The notes beneath the pieces were generated by a model. It saw only the letters and a program-made list of their open reading frames with translations. It was not told the DNA's origin and made no database searches. The position numbers and the translations under genes were made by a program. From the NCBI RefSeq assembly GCF_030848805.1, contig NC_092365.1:8308001-8372000 (forward strand): DNA of 64,000 bases, given 5' to 3'. The DNA is from Temnothorax longispinosus (Eukaryota > Arthropoda > Insecta > Hymenoptera > Formicidae). Numbering within the stretch: the stretch's first letter is position 1; each line of letters starts with the position of its first letter. Below are positions 1 through 9,292 of this stretch, one piece after another.

Positions 1-484
1 GAGAAAATAAAAGTGTGGAGATGATTATATCGATGGAAATTATTTCATTTTATAGGAAAAAGTGTAGTTCTGTAAGCGTGGCACAGAGGACCCCATCAAC
101 CTGCGTCACATTGGACCCCACTGAACATTGATATTATTTATCGTAAATATTTCAAATACAAAACAATTAAACGTTTTTGTGCGCACTTTGGTATTGAACC
201 TAGATCCCGACGAACGTCTTATGAATTTTTTTTTAACTGTAGAATCCTTAGAAATCTATACATATCAAAAAATTATGACAAGTAAAAATTTACTTTGCAA
301 GGCTCCAATTACATATCTGCCTTTAACTAAAGTATATATGCTTATTTCGGCATAATTTTTTGATGGAAGTTATATGTTTTGAAAACGAAAGTTTTTATAC
401 CCACCGTCACTATTTTGCAGAACGTTAATACAGAAAACTCGCACTGTCACATTGGACCCCGTGGCTCAAGGGAGCCCACTCTCC
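1..484. other. AT-rich stretch without recognised gene
   Basis: A 75-codon ORF lies at 128-355 on the plus strand, but it has no recognisable motif and its composition matches the surrounding AT-rich DNA, so I do not call it a gene. The short phrase CATTGGACCCC occurs twice (about 109-119 and 450-460), close to the point where viral homology begins. That may mark a small repeat or insertion boundary. Confidence 0.4.
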
Positions 485-692
485 CCTACTATAACGTTCG
501 ACGATTACACGAGATGTCTGCGAGACGAAATTGAAATGACGCGACAACAGTCCTGTATACGATCGAAGTCACACGAGGTGTACACCGTGTCCGAAACAAA
601 AATCGCTCTGAGTCCGTACGACGATAAGCGATACGTTATACCCGATTCGACCGATACGTTACCGTGGGGACATTACCGAATACCTTTGTGTT
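485..692 (+). pseudogene. pPolB: C-terminal fragment of protein-primed DNA polymerase B, copy 1
   Basis: About 70 codons match the extreme C-terminus of the pPolB genes at 19436-22009 and 52567-55127, including the segments TFDDYTRCLRDEIEMTRQQ, HEVYTVSETKIALS, YDDKRYVIP and DTLPWGHY. The rest of the polymerase is absent and the reading frame runs on into unrelated DNA to position 913. In the lineage A arrangement pPolB converges on INT. In copy 2 only about 130 bp separate the two stop codons, whereas here 1.3 kb of later insertions lie between them. Non-functional fragment. Confidence 0.9.
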
Positions 693-1500
693 CGAGATTC
701 CGTTTACATTGCGCCGTCCGATCAGATGGCAGCATCGATCGGGTATCGACGCCCGATCACCGCGGCAGCTTGCGCACGCACGGGCGCGCTCATCGCCAAC
801 GTCTTGCTCGCGATATTCAGAGGCGTACAAATGGCCGCGCAGTGATCAGACGCACGACGTGTGCTCTGTGCATTTTTGATTGTGACTACACATTAAAGTG
901 CCCACCGCAGTGATTACAGCTGCCGAGATACTGCATTAACATGTAAAGCGACCGCTCATCCAGCTCTACTCGGGTACATCAACACGACGACTCAGGCTCA
1001 CATGTGCGCGAGTGCCGACCGCCACGTGTCTTACCGGCTCACGGGCTAATCATCACGAGGAGGGCAATTTGCCTCGCCCACTCACGAACGATATACAAAG
1101 ACTTCTTATGTTTAGTAAACTCCGAAAGACTGCCCACCACTCTCAGGTCAGACTGTATATATCTATTCTCGTATTAAAGACGGCTCAGACTGTGTTCTGA
1201 GTTACATTTTATATTACAGAATAATTAATTAACACCTTCCACGCGCGTCCTTCTCATCCCGCTTCCATCGCCGGGATTAATCAGCGATTTCGCGAACACT
1301 TTGTAACGTATGTATGTATACATGTATGTATACATGTATGTATGCATGTATGTAATAGTATAACGTATGCAGTAGTATATGTATGTAACGTAATATATAA
1401 TATAGTAGTACAACGTAAGTCGTATAACGTACAAATGTATGAATGTAATATAACGTAACGTATTGTATTATATTACAGTATTGGAAAGAATATTAATAAA
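693..1500. other. Intervening DNA, possible solo LTR, no gene
   Basis: No viral or host coding homology was seen. The stretch at about 1150-1220 has a TATATA box, a polyadenylation-like ATTAAA and ends in TATTACA, an arrangement typical of an LTR, but I could not define matching ends or a target duplication. ORFs of 62 and 71 codons here look fortuitous. This DNA was inserted after the copy 1 polymerase and integrase genes were placed tail to tail. Confidence 0.35.
1306..1358. repeat. TATG/TACA microsatellite
   Basis: Imperfect tetranucleotide tract (GTAT/ACAT units such as TATGTATGTATACATG) that is partly self-complementary. The tract grades into less regular TA-rich sequence up to about 1400. 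Confidence 0.8.
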
Positions 1501-1880
1501 AATTCGGTATAGTTGAACGGCCTGATTGGCAAGTTTTATTAGGTATATCACAACGACGTTTCGACCACTATTTTGGGTCCTTTTCAAGTTATTTTAACAA
1601 TGATAGATCATTGTGCGTCAATCATATAAAATTCGTCGCGGGTCGGAAAAATACGACGGTCTCATGTGAAGGCCGAAAAACTAATGATGAATCATTAGTT
1701 TTTCGGCGCCTTCACATGAGACCGTCGTATTTTTCCGACCCGCCACAAATTTTATATGATTGACGCACAATGATCTATCATTGTTAAAATAACTTGAAAA
1801 GGACCCAAAATAGTGGTCGAAACGTCGTTGTGATATACCTAATAAAACTTGCCAGTCAGGCCGTTCAACTATACCGAATT
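1501..1880. repeat. Near-perfect foldback (palindromic) element, arms about 190 bp
   Basis: The sequence from AATTCGGTATAGTTGAACGG to the mirrored CCGTTCAACTATACCGAATT folds into one hairpin centred near 1690 with only a handful of mismatches. Each arm holds a short stem-loop, GGACCCAAAATAGTGGTC, followed by GAAACGTCG. This resembles stem II plus the GAAA strand of hammerhead ribozymes found in Penelope-like elements, but the partner strand reads CTTGAAAAG rather than CTGATGAG. It is probably an inverted dimer of a repeat end, inserted between pPolB and INT of copy 1. Confidence 0.8.
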
Positions 1881-2054
1881 ATTATTTCATCACTGGCGAA
1901 TAATTTTTATTGAATATTAATAAAGATATTACACATGTGTATTTCATATTTTTTACGTACTTTATATGTATTTCATATTTCAAACATTTTACATGTAATA
2001 CATATTACATATTGCATATTTTTTATGTTAAGAATAAAATACAGTTTGCACGAA
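1881..2054. other. AT-rich spacer
   Basis: AT-rich DNA with repeated TTTCATATTT/ACATAT motifs just after the INT stop region (minus strand). It may hold the degraded 3' end of the integrase transcript. No gene seen. Confidence 0.4.
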
Positions 2055-3010
2055 TTAAATAACATTGTCCTTGCGTATCCATAAATTGTGCGTAATCCCA
2101 GCCATTTAACGTAAACCTCATCACCCCTCTTGCGCAGTACTTTCTCCACGAGATACGTCCGGATAAGTCGCGCGATGCAACTCGTGCTCGTAGAACGCCC
2201 CAGCGACGGACTTTCCACGATAGTCCTCGAGTAGATAGGTTACGGGATTGGTACGCTGCACTTTAACGATCTTGAACACCTCGGTGGTCCAATTCGATGT
2301 GTAGCCCTTCTCGAAAATTGTTTTGTATTTGCTAACGCGTACCGAGTCACCCACTTTGAATTTTGCCGGATCCGCGATCTTTATCGCGCTGTACACCGTA
2401 GCCAAGAGTCTTTCGGCTTTCGCGGGGTAACGTCGACGGGTCGCATGCCGATGGTTCGATGCTTGCGCGCGTTGTAATCCGACACGAGTTGCGGCAACGC
2501 GTCGACCCACTTGTAATTTCCGTTGAGCGTAAACATCTTCCACATGTTGGTCTTTAACGTACGATTGAATCGCTCGACGACCGACGCCTTCAACATCGAA
2601 TACGTGGAATAATGATTGATGTCGTGTTTTCTCACGAGACGTTGCACGTCGGCGTTGTAAAATTCCTTCCCCATGTCGGTTTGTAGATTACTAGGGCACC
2701 TCCCGCTGCGTCGAATTATCTCAGTGATAGCGTCGGCTGTTCGTTGCCGCCTTTACCCTTGAGCGGCACGGCCAACGCGTACTTGCTCAACACATCGATG
2801 ACGGTGAGTATGTAGTGGTAGCCTCCGTTGAAACGCGAGTACGGACGCGAGTACGGACGCATTTCAACGATGTCAGTCTGCCACAGTCGTCGTACTCTCG
2901 CACTATGACGTGTCTGCGGGGGAAATTTCTTCTCGCCGGTGCGTGCAATTCGTCCACCGACCGTCGCTTTTCGATATTTTTATCCGCATCGGTCGATTTT
3001 AACGGTTTCA
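2055..3010 (-). pseudogene. INT: Retrovirus-type integrase with chromodomain, copy 1 (broken)
   Basis: Pieces in several frames match the intact integrases at 18365-19306 and 43464-44444. The N-terminal HAPARRNFPRR segment lies at about 2900-2950, the second catalytic Asp region at about 2650-2680 (T-D-M-G-K-E-F-Y), the catalytic Glu region VERFNRTL at about 2560-2590, and the C-terminal chromodomain-like segment VEKVLRKRGDEVYVKWLG at about 2090-2150. Frameshifts occur near 2800, 2680, 2540, 2400 and 2130, and the first catalytic Asp motif has been lost in a scrambled stretch. In a working element this enzyme would join element ends to host DNA. Clearly dead here. Confidence 0.9.
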
Positions 3011-3039
3011 TGTTTCGTTGTCGCCGTTTCTGCTTCTAG

Positions 3040-3400
3040 TGCATCGTTCGTAGCAGTTACTGAACAATTCATAACCGCTTCTGAACAGTTCGTAACCGCT
3101 TCTAAACCATTCGTGAATCGTTCGACAGCCGTTCGACAATCGTTCCTGAATCGTTCGTTGTCGTTCGTCGTCGTCAGTTAACTGCTTCTTACCACTCATC
3201 GTCGTCGTCGTCGTCGTCGTCGACATTCTTTAGCCGTTTGTAGCCTTTCCTGTCTCCGCGTAGTTCGCAGCTGTTTCTAAACCGCTCGTAATCGTTTCTG
3301 AGCTGTTTTTGAACCGTTCGAAAACCGTTCTTGAACCGTTAGACAGCCGTCCGACAACCGTTCTCGAATCGTTTGTTGCCGTTCCTCGCCGTCGTTAATT
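3040..3400. repeat. Degenerate minisatellite of about 11-bp units between INT and fibre-like gene
   Basis: Degenerate tandem units of the type TTCGTAACCGC / TTCGACAGCCG / TTCTGAACCG. A (CGT)n run encoding polythreonine on the minus strand lies at about 3200-3222. Some of it may be expanded 3' coding sequence of the fibre-like gene. The unit recalls the A-A-C-A-G-C-T-A-T minisatellite at 13335-13960 of copy 2, suggesting that this repeat type is a habit of the element family. Confidence 0.7.
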
Positions 3401-3415
3401 AACCGTTGCCTCTCT

Positions 3416-3817
3416 TCAATCGTCACCTTTCGATAGTCGTTTCTGCTGAACCGTTTGTCCATTGTTGTTCGTTGTCGCGTCTGATTCAACGATATTCGCA
3501 CGTCGAATCTTGTTTATCGCAGTTCGTAACGCTTGCAGATCTTTTTCGAACGCAGTCAGCTTCTCGTCTGATTCTTTTCGTTGATTGCTTAACATTTTAA
3601 AAAATTGATCAACGTATAGTTTGTTAACCGCGTCACCGTCAGTCTCAGGTTGCGCTACGCGACAAATCTTGCGCGACCTTGCGTCAAAGTCCGTGACGGC
3701 GCGACACAAAGCGTTATTGCGCACGAAATTTCTCATTAATCCGCTCCACTGATGGTACGAAATTTCATTCGTCGCGTCTCCGCTGTGCTCAAACAATCCA
3801 AATTTGTTGATCGACAT
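3416..3817 (-). CDS. Putative fibre-like coiled-coil protein, copy 1
   Basis: A 133-codon ORF. It shares with the ORFs at 17984-18319 and 44449-45034 an N-terminal M-S-I-N-K-F-G start, a Trp-Gly-Leu-x-Arg-Asn segment, a T-D-F-D-A-x-S-R-K-I motif and a D-G-D-A-x-N-K-x-Y-V motif. A charged heptad-type region follows. The DAxNKxYV motif resembles the head-proximal repeat of phage tail fibres, and with the coiled coil this suggests a trimeric capsid spike or fibre, but the function is inferred. The gene lies between INT and the DUF8207-like gene, all on the minus strand. The ORF is open here, though its 3' end merges into minisatellite. Confidence 0.6.
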   Translation of the reverse strand: MSINKFGLFEHSGDATNEISYHQWSGLMRNFVRNNALCRAVTDFDARSRKICRVAQPETDGDAVNKLYVDQFFKMLSNQRKESDEKLTAFEKDLQALRTAINKIRRANIVESDATTNNNGQTVQQKRLSKGDD

Positions 3818-3852
3818 TTCGGCGCTGATTGAACGGATCGCTGTCGCACCGT

Positions 3853-5008
3853 TTAATTTATAATAAGCCCGGCTTCGCGAAGTTCCTCGATGATCGACAT
3901 GATCTTGTTGTCGTGGGCATTGTTGCCTGCTTGACGCGAAGCGTCGAGCAATCGCAGACGATCCACCAGCTCGTTGAGGTCGTCCCAGTGCACGTAGTCG
4001 ATCTTATTATCGGTTAGCGTCATCGCGCGAGGCGTGAATAATCCCTTTCCGGATTTTTTCTTCTTGGATCCGGTCGATATCAACGGTGAGATTACAAATT
4101 GATACTTGTATCCCACGTTACCCTTTACTCGCTCGTGAGGATCGTGTTTGAATTTATGAGCACTCGTTGTCAACATTATGCTCCTGTACTTAATCTTATC
4201 GTCCTCCGTGTAGAGCTTGTCATCGGGTATTTTCCTGAAGATCAACTCATAAATACCGGGTGTGCCGGCGTATCGTACGCCGTCGATATAAATGTTATCC
4301 GCTTTGTCCACGTCAAAACGTTTATTACTGAGCATCAATTCATTCTTGCCGAGATAAACGCCGTACACTATGTCTATTGTTGGACATGCGCCCAAAACCT
4401 CTGCGATGTAAATTCGGCTCAGTGAACCCAAGTGATCTTGCAACGTTTCTACAAACAATTCTCGACCCTCCGACGTTTGCAACCGCTTTTGAACGGTCGT
4501 CCCGATCGAGTCGTTAGTGGTTTCGAACATCCACGTTTTTGAGAAATTCGGGACTTGTACGTTGCACGGTTCGCGTCGGTGTAGAGGTTATCGGTGTAGA
4601 GGTTATTGGTAGTACTATCGATCGTTTCGATTGATCAGATTTACACGGTTTCGATGACAGATCGGACCAGGAGTCTAATCGTTTCCTCTTTCTTTTCGGT
4701 GTAGCATCCTCCTCCTCCTCCTCCTCCTCCTCCTCCCCGCGCTTTGTAACGTATAGCGGTTCGATTTTCGCGTCAGCGTCGCTCTCCGTCGGCTCCTCTT
4801 TTTTCACCGCGATCAAGCTCGAGTTGTCAACGATCTTTTTCAACGGCCCGATGAGAGGTTTAAAGTGCGTGTCCAACTCAATGTCCTTCTCGATCTTACC
4901 GGTCTTCAAAGCGCGAATTTTCTTGCGAATCGAATTACTCTTCTTCGCAATCTTCTTCATGACCTTCTCGCGTTCGCGAATATTCTCGCTCTCGTCGATC
5001 GCAGCCAT
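3853..5008 (-). pseudogene. DUF8207-like conserved Polinton protein, copy 1 (frameshifted)
   Basis: Two overlapping ORFs (5008-4514 and 4530-3853) together match one protein also seen at 17154-17948 and 45087-46135. The N-terminal part is a basic helical region (K-x-x-S-I-R-K-K-I-R-A-L-K-T-G-K) followed by an acidic tract of about nine Glu and a basic patch. The C-terminal part carries L-S-N-K-R-F-D-V-D, G-T-P-G-I-Y-E-L-I-F and YTEDD motifs and ends D-Y-V-H-W-D-D...I-I-E-E-L-R-E-A-G-L-I-I-N. From memory, insect genome annotations call this family DUF8207; its role is unknown. A two-base loss near 4520 relative to copy 2 separates the two frames. Confidence 0.75.
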
Positions 5009-5093
5009 CGCGGAAAAAAAATCAGAGTGTCGATCTCTCTGTGTAACGCTAACATTTCACCTCCGACGAGGTATCGGCATCGACTGATCGCTT
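5009..5093. other. Short spacer between DUF8207-like and ATPase genes
   Basis: Eighty-five bases between the start of the DUF8207-like gene and the stop of the ATPase, both on the minus strand. The tight spacing fits one polycistronic or closely packed late gene block. Confidence 0.4.
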
Positions 5094-5792
5094 TTACGGT
5101 ATCGCGAACATGTTAAATCCTTTTCTGTATCGACCGTTTGAAAGCGCGCTGTGCTTGTCTATCACTACGAATCCATACTTTTGTTGCCAACAATCGTGGC
5201 ACAACGCGCAAAATTCATCGTACGACATGTCGGTATTCACGTGATCGTTGTACACGTGTTTCAAATTGGTACCATCCTGTTTGAACAGGATCAGCAGATT
5301 CGCGTTGTTACGTATCAGATGTTTAGATATTCTCGCGTACGTCTGACAGAGATAGAAGGAGTTGACGCTCGAGTGGCTGCCCATTGAGAAATACTCTCTC
5401 ACAGCGTCTCGCTTATCGCACGCTACGTCATCGAAGATGAAGATCGAGTTTGGACACGCGTCGCTCGGTGGAATGACGTCACTGTTATTGGAGAACGTAA
5501 AGTAGCCGATTTCGTCGATCAATGTCAATAAATTCTTCAGATATCGATATTTCGGCTGTTGCAGCGATTTCAAGTACACGTACACGTTTTCGAAACATAC
5601 ACCGTGCGGACTTTCCAGCAAGCTAATCAGAACGTTGGTTTTACCGCAATTCAAAGGGCCGCAAATGATCGCGCGTATAGTAGCCGGCAGCATCGTACCG
5701 TGTCTGCGCTTCTCCGCGTTGCCTCCCATCGACCGTGATCTGTCGTCGCAGTTCGTCACGCGAATCGCCAACGGTTGTCGCACGAATCTCAT
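5094..5792 (-). CDS. ATPase: FtsK/HerA-type genome-packaging ATPase, copy 1 (open frame)
   Basis: An ORF of about 232 codons from the Met of M-R-F-V-R-Q-P (an in-frame Met lies four codons upstream at 5804). Walker A is G-P-L-N-C-G-K-T-N near residue 45, Walker B is S-I-F-I-F-D-D-V near residue 115, and a C-Q-T-Y motif follows at the sensor position. Polinton packaging ATPases pump the genome into the capsid, and this length is normal for them. It is the only unbroken ATPase in the window: copy 2 has lost the gene and copy 3 has a deletion with frameshift. It is divergent from the Cys-rich gene at 5866, so a shared promoter probably lies at 5795-5865. Confidence 0.9.
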   Translation of the reverse strand: MRFVRQPLAIRVTNCDDRSRSMGGNAEKRRHGTMLPATIRAIICGPLNCGKTNVLISLLESPHGVCFENVYVYLKSLQQPKYRYLKNLLTLIDEIGYFTFSNNSDVIPPSDACPNSIFIFDDVACDKRDAVREYFSMGSHSSVNSFYLCQTYARISKHLIRNNANLLILFKQDGTNLKHVYNDHVNTDMSYDEFCALCHDCWQQKYGFVVIDKHSALSNGRYRKGFNMFAIP

Positions 5793-5865
5793 TTTTTTCC
5801 ACACTGCCGACTTTTTGGCTGACTCGAACGCTTATTTATAGATCACGAATCGCTCAGTAGCAAAA

Positions 5866-6150
5866 ATGTTCGTTCTACTGTCGAGACTTTCCGATATTTG
5901 CGACTTGAGCGCCGAACAGCTGCAATTAGTGCCGAAAGCCGTTCTGCTGCAAACGTGCGGCGATCACGTCCACTACGTGTGAAACAAGCTTCCGGAACAT
6001 ATAAGAGCGGATTTGGAGGTTTAGACATATCGTCGCTGTTACGAACATTACAATCAACCGTGGCAGCGAACGCACGTCGACGGTCCCGCGCCAATGATAA
6101 AGGATTACGGCGAATGTCAACAAAAAAAAAAATGATGGAGGCCTGTTAAA
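5866..6150 (+). pseudogene. Small conserved Cys/His-rich protein, copy 1 (broken)
   Basis: The sequence starts M-F-V-L-L and contains L-S-A-E-Q-L-Q-L-V-P-K, then after stops and frame changes E-H-Y-N-Q-P-W-Q-R-T-H-V-D-G-P. It matches the open gene at 46904-47206. At least two in-frame stops and a frameshift disrupt it. It sits divergently beside the ATPase, as in copy 3. Confidence 0.7.
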
Positions 6151-6792
6151 TCGCGCGATAAACGCACTTCCGTTCGAATTACACATTCCCAGCTATCAAT
6201 TTTGCGGTCCGGAAACTCGTTTACAAGAACGATTGGCGAGAGACGACCAAAGCATTAATCCATTAGACGCGGCGTGTCGCTAGCACGACATAGCCTATTC
6301 GCGTAACCGCGATCTCACCGAGAGACACGCGGCGGACGAGATACTCGCTGCGGAAACGCGAAAACGCATTACCGCGAGAAATTCGACTCTCGGAGAGAGA
6401 GAGCTGCCGCTACAGCCGTCTGGGCGACCATGAAGGCTAAGACGAAGCTCGGAATGGGCTTGAAAACGAAAAAATCGAAAACGGTGAAGAAAAAGCTAAC
6501 GAAAAAACGGATACTTCCGACAGCGAAACGAGGCGGCGTATTGCCGATTCTACCGTTGTTGGGAGTTCTCGGTTCTCTGGCCGGCGGAGCGGCGGGAGTC
6601 GTAAAGGCCGTGAACGATAACAAAGCCGCGCGGCGTCAGCTGGAAGAGATGCAACGTCACAATCGCGCCGTGGAAGGTCGCGGACTTTATCTCGCTCCGT
6701 ACAATTATGGACGAGGGCTGTATCTCGGCCCGCACAAACGCGGGCGAAGAGTAGCGTCGAAAATAAAAAAAAAAACGTCAAAAAGACGTTAA
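6127..6792 (+). pseudogene. PLA2: Parvovirus-type phospholipase A2 plus pVI-like protein, copy 1 (broken)
   Basis: The N-terminal half matches the intact gene at 47152-47895, but the calcium-loop motif reads C-G-P-E-T (second Gly lost) and a TAG stop replaces the residue before the catalytic His-Asp of HDIAY. A frameshift follows near 6405. The C-terminal half is open (6430-6792): a Lys-rich stretch, a hydrophobic Gly-rich segment (L-L-G-V-L-G-S-L-A-G-G-A-A-G) and a G-R-G-L-Y repeat resembling adenovirus pVI/pX-type core or lytic peptides. In the virus this protein would breach the endosome during entry. It ends three bases before PRO. Confidence 0.85.
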
Positions 6793-6794
6793 AT

Positions 6795-7229
6795 ATGCCC
6801 GCGGGTATTACGACTAACGTACAATTGAATCGACTGGCAAGGCGTATGCGCGAACCGTTCTTCAGAGGTGTCTTCATGCGTGATTCGTTACCGATCGGCG
6901 GTGTACGTCGAAACGAGAGCGGTATTGTGAATTTGGACGATGCAGCGGGTTCCGGTACTCATTGGGTAGCGTACGCGAAGAGGGAAGATCGAGTCGTATA
7001 TTTCGACAGTTTCGGCAATCTTCGACCGCCGAAAAAATTGGTGCGATATTTCGGGTCGAGCGTGACGAAGATTGAGTACAATTGCACGTCTTATCAGCGA
7101 TACGATCAGAGCATCTGTGAACAATTGTGCCTGCGATTTCTCCGGACGATCGACGCTAATTTAAAGCCTGACGGTGCGCCGCACAGTGGGGCGAATCTAT
7201 CAAAAACCGGATATTGGACGAAAAAATGA
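6795..7229 (+). pseudogene. PRO: Adenain-like cysteine protease, copy 1, 3' end replaced by Transib
   Basis: The catalytic pieces are visible in order: G-T-H-W-V-A-Y (His), Y-F-D-S-F-G (Asp), and Q-S-I-C-E-Q-L-C-L-R-F-L (Gln and nucleophilic Cys). The residue after the Cys is Glu, where both other copies have Gly, so activity is doubtful. From 7182 on the reading frame runs into the Transib terminal repeat, so the natural stop is displaced. The enzyme would process capsid and core proteins. It starts immediately after the PLA2/pVI stop. Confidence 0.88.
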
Positions 7230-7685
7230 AAAACGTATAATTCAAATTTTAATGAGATTTTATGTTAATATATATCCTAAACTATAAATAAATGTACTTA
7301 TAATTGATTTTATCCCTTGTTATTTCCTCAAAATGATCTGATAAAGTATGACATTTTCGTGAATACTGAAATTCTAGTAATTCGATAGGTTACTTTCTAA
7401 AGTTCCCGCCGAAAGCATAACTGCGAATATGAGTTAAATGCATATCAGAACTTATTTATTAGGGTTCAAAAAACATATTTATTTTAGTTTTATGTCATTT
7501 GAGTACTATTATATATTAATAAACATACACGACATATTCGACTATTAAAAAGTTCTTACTTCAATATTCAAACAGGAAGAAAGTTTGTGGATTAGAATGG
7601 ATTAAGGTTTGCTCTGCGCCATTTGATAGGGCAAAGTGTCTAGTTTTTGAACATATAAGGTTGTTTATCCGCCTTCGTCCGCCTT

Positions 7686-7813
7686 TTATGAGAAAATTGA
7701 CGTCGAAGTTCACTCGACATGGTCGAACGTCGTCCACGAATAGCTCAGCGGACGCCGTTCGATCATGTCGAGTGAATATGGACGAAATATCTATTATTTT
7801 CTCATAAAAGAAG
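7686..7813. repeat. Imperfect hairpin inside Transib A
   Basis: CTTTTATGAGAAAAT at the left is mirrored by ATTTTCTCATAAAAG at the right, and the interior TTCACTCGACATGGTCGAACG pairs imperfectly with CGTTCGATCATGTCGAGTGAA. The same hairpin recurs in Transib B at about 29736-29856. It belonged to the family before the two copies dispersed, or it is a small MITE that inserted in their ancestor. Confidence 0.7.
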
Positions 7814-8218
7814 GACGAAGGGGGATATATAATTAGTTTAAATATTGCTATTTTGTAATGATTAATTACATCCATATTTTATAACAATTAATTATGTCAA
7901 TAATATAATAGCGACGAGCGAGGCTCGTTCATCGACTTGTCACGTATTCTGTAAATCCATGGGCCAATAAGATTGCTCTACGTTAAATTATTTGTTCTCC
8001 TCGAGGATGGGGAGGGGAGGGGAGGGGAGGGGGAGGAAATAAAAACAGCGGAGATAAGAACTTTTCGTCAGTTTATCTCGATCAGTAGTCGATTAAAGAT
8101 TTTTTTATTTTGAAAGTTTTGCTTTATACAATTCACTTTGCGTCTTTTTCAGAATACAGTGAAAAATATACACATTATATAAAATATATAGAAGATTATA
8201 CTTTAACACGCTCGCAAA

Positions 8219-8404
8219 ATGGAAAATTTCCAAACGAATCGTCAATTTTTTAATTGTATGCGTGCAAATAATTTTGATTTATCAAATTATGAGGCTTTAA
8301 TAAGCTACATAACATCATGTATTAATACTGAATTACCCAAAGTCGCGTTGGAAGCATTGAAAACAAAAATCATGATTTTCGCGAAGAATTTGAAATCAAA
8401 ATAA
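8219..8404 (+). pseudogene. Fragment of probable Transib transposase N-terminus, element A
   Basis: Sixty-one codons starting M-E-N-F-Q-T-N-R-Q-F-F-N-C, with a helical and Cys-containing N-terminus (N-C-M-R-A-N, S-C-I-N-T-E-L-P-K-V-A-L). It is nearly identical to the ORF at 30282-30521. Downstream sequence to about 8600 continues the homology in broken frames (N-R-S-K-S-F-V-E-C-S-E-R-H-K-R-K-R). Assignment to the transposase is inferred from its place in a Transib-ended element, as I see no catalytic motif. Confidence 0.5.
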
Positions 8405-9292
8405 GTAGCTAGCTCTTACAGTTACAACAAATTTATTACAAGGTATGAAAGTTGGTTAAATTGTGAATTTTCTTTTCCGAACGAAGTACTGAATTTAATT
8501 CCTACTTCTTCACGTACGCGTATGCCTTTTAATAGATCAAAGAGTTTCGTAGAATGTTCCGAACGACATAAAAGAAAGAGAATTGAGGAATTACGGAATA
8601 AAAAATGCTATCGTATCAATAGGACAATTATTTGAAGATGCTCAGGAAGCAAACCATAAATATTTTAGAAAATATAGAAAAAATAATTCGCGAAAAATGT
8701 CGCGAATACAAAATAATGAAGATATTTTTAATAATTTAATAATTATCTTCAGATCCAATAATATCTAATTCGCGAAAAATTATGGGACATAAAAAGAAAG
8801 AATTAACTGAAGATGCAAAATGTCTATTATATTTCAGCGATAATGATGTAGATTATGATGATTAAGTTCAAGAAATAGATGTGAGAAGCAAGAAAACAGT
8901 TTCTTTTCTATTATAAAACTCACAAAAATTAAACATCCCGAGGTTTAAAACTATCAAATAGAACATAAAATAGAACGCGCTAGAACATCAGGGTACGAAG
9001 CAGTAAGAAAATATGCGATAATAAAATTATTCATATTAATTATTCATATTAATGAAGCACTAAAAAAGTATGAAATAAAAAAAATTTTTTTTAAATAGAA
9101 CGGATTAAAAAAAACTAAAAAATATATAAAAAATCATCTATGCGCTTTATGAAAAATTGTTAATTAAATAATTTTGATTTCATACACTAAATGTATAATA
9201 ATTGTATATTATTTATGTCAAATTTCAAGTTATTTCATTGAAAAATGTAGAAGTTATAAGCAAATGAGGCGTTCGCCCCACTGTGCGCCGTG

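Larger units (their letters stand above)
7182..9285. mobile_element. Transib-type DNA transposon remnant A, inserted in Polinton copy 1
   Basis: The ends are CACAGTGGGGCGAA and the exact inverse TTCGCCCCACTGTG, flanked by a 5-bp duplication CGCCG (7177-7181 and 9286-9290). CACAGTG termini and CGNCG target duplications are the published signature of Transib elements, the relatives of RAG1. The length is 2,104 bp. Inside are a short ORF (8219-8404) shared with element B and a foldback (about 7686-7813). The insertion lies exactly between PRO and mCP of copy 1. It cannot encode a complete transposase. Confidence 0.85.

Noticed and set aside
4514..4530. Programmed frameshift between the two DUF8207 ORFs
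   Set aside because: The break falls at a different position in copy 3 (A9 run near 45870), and copy 2 has a continuous frame across the copy 1 break point, so independent mutations explain it better.
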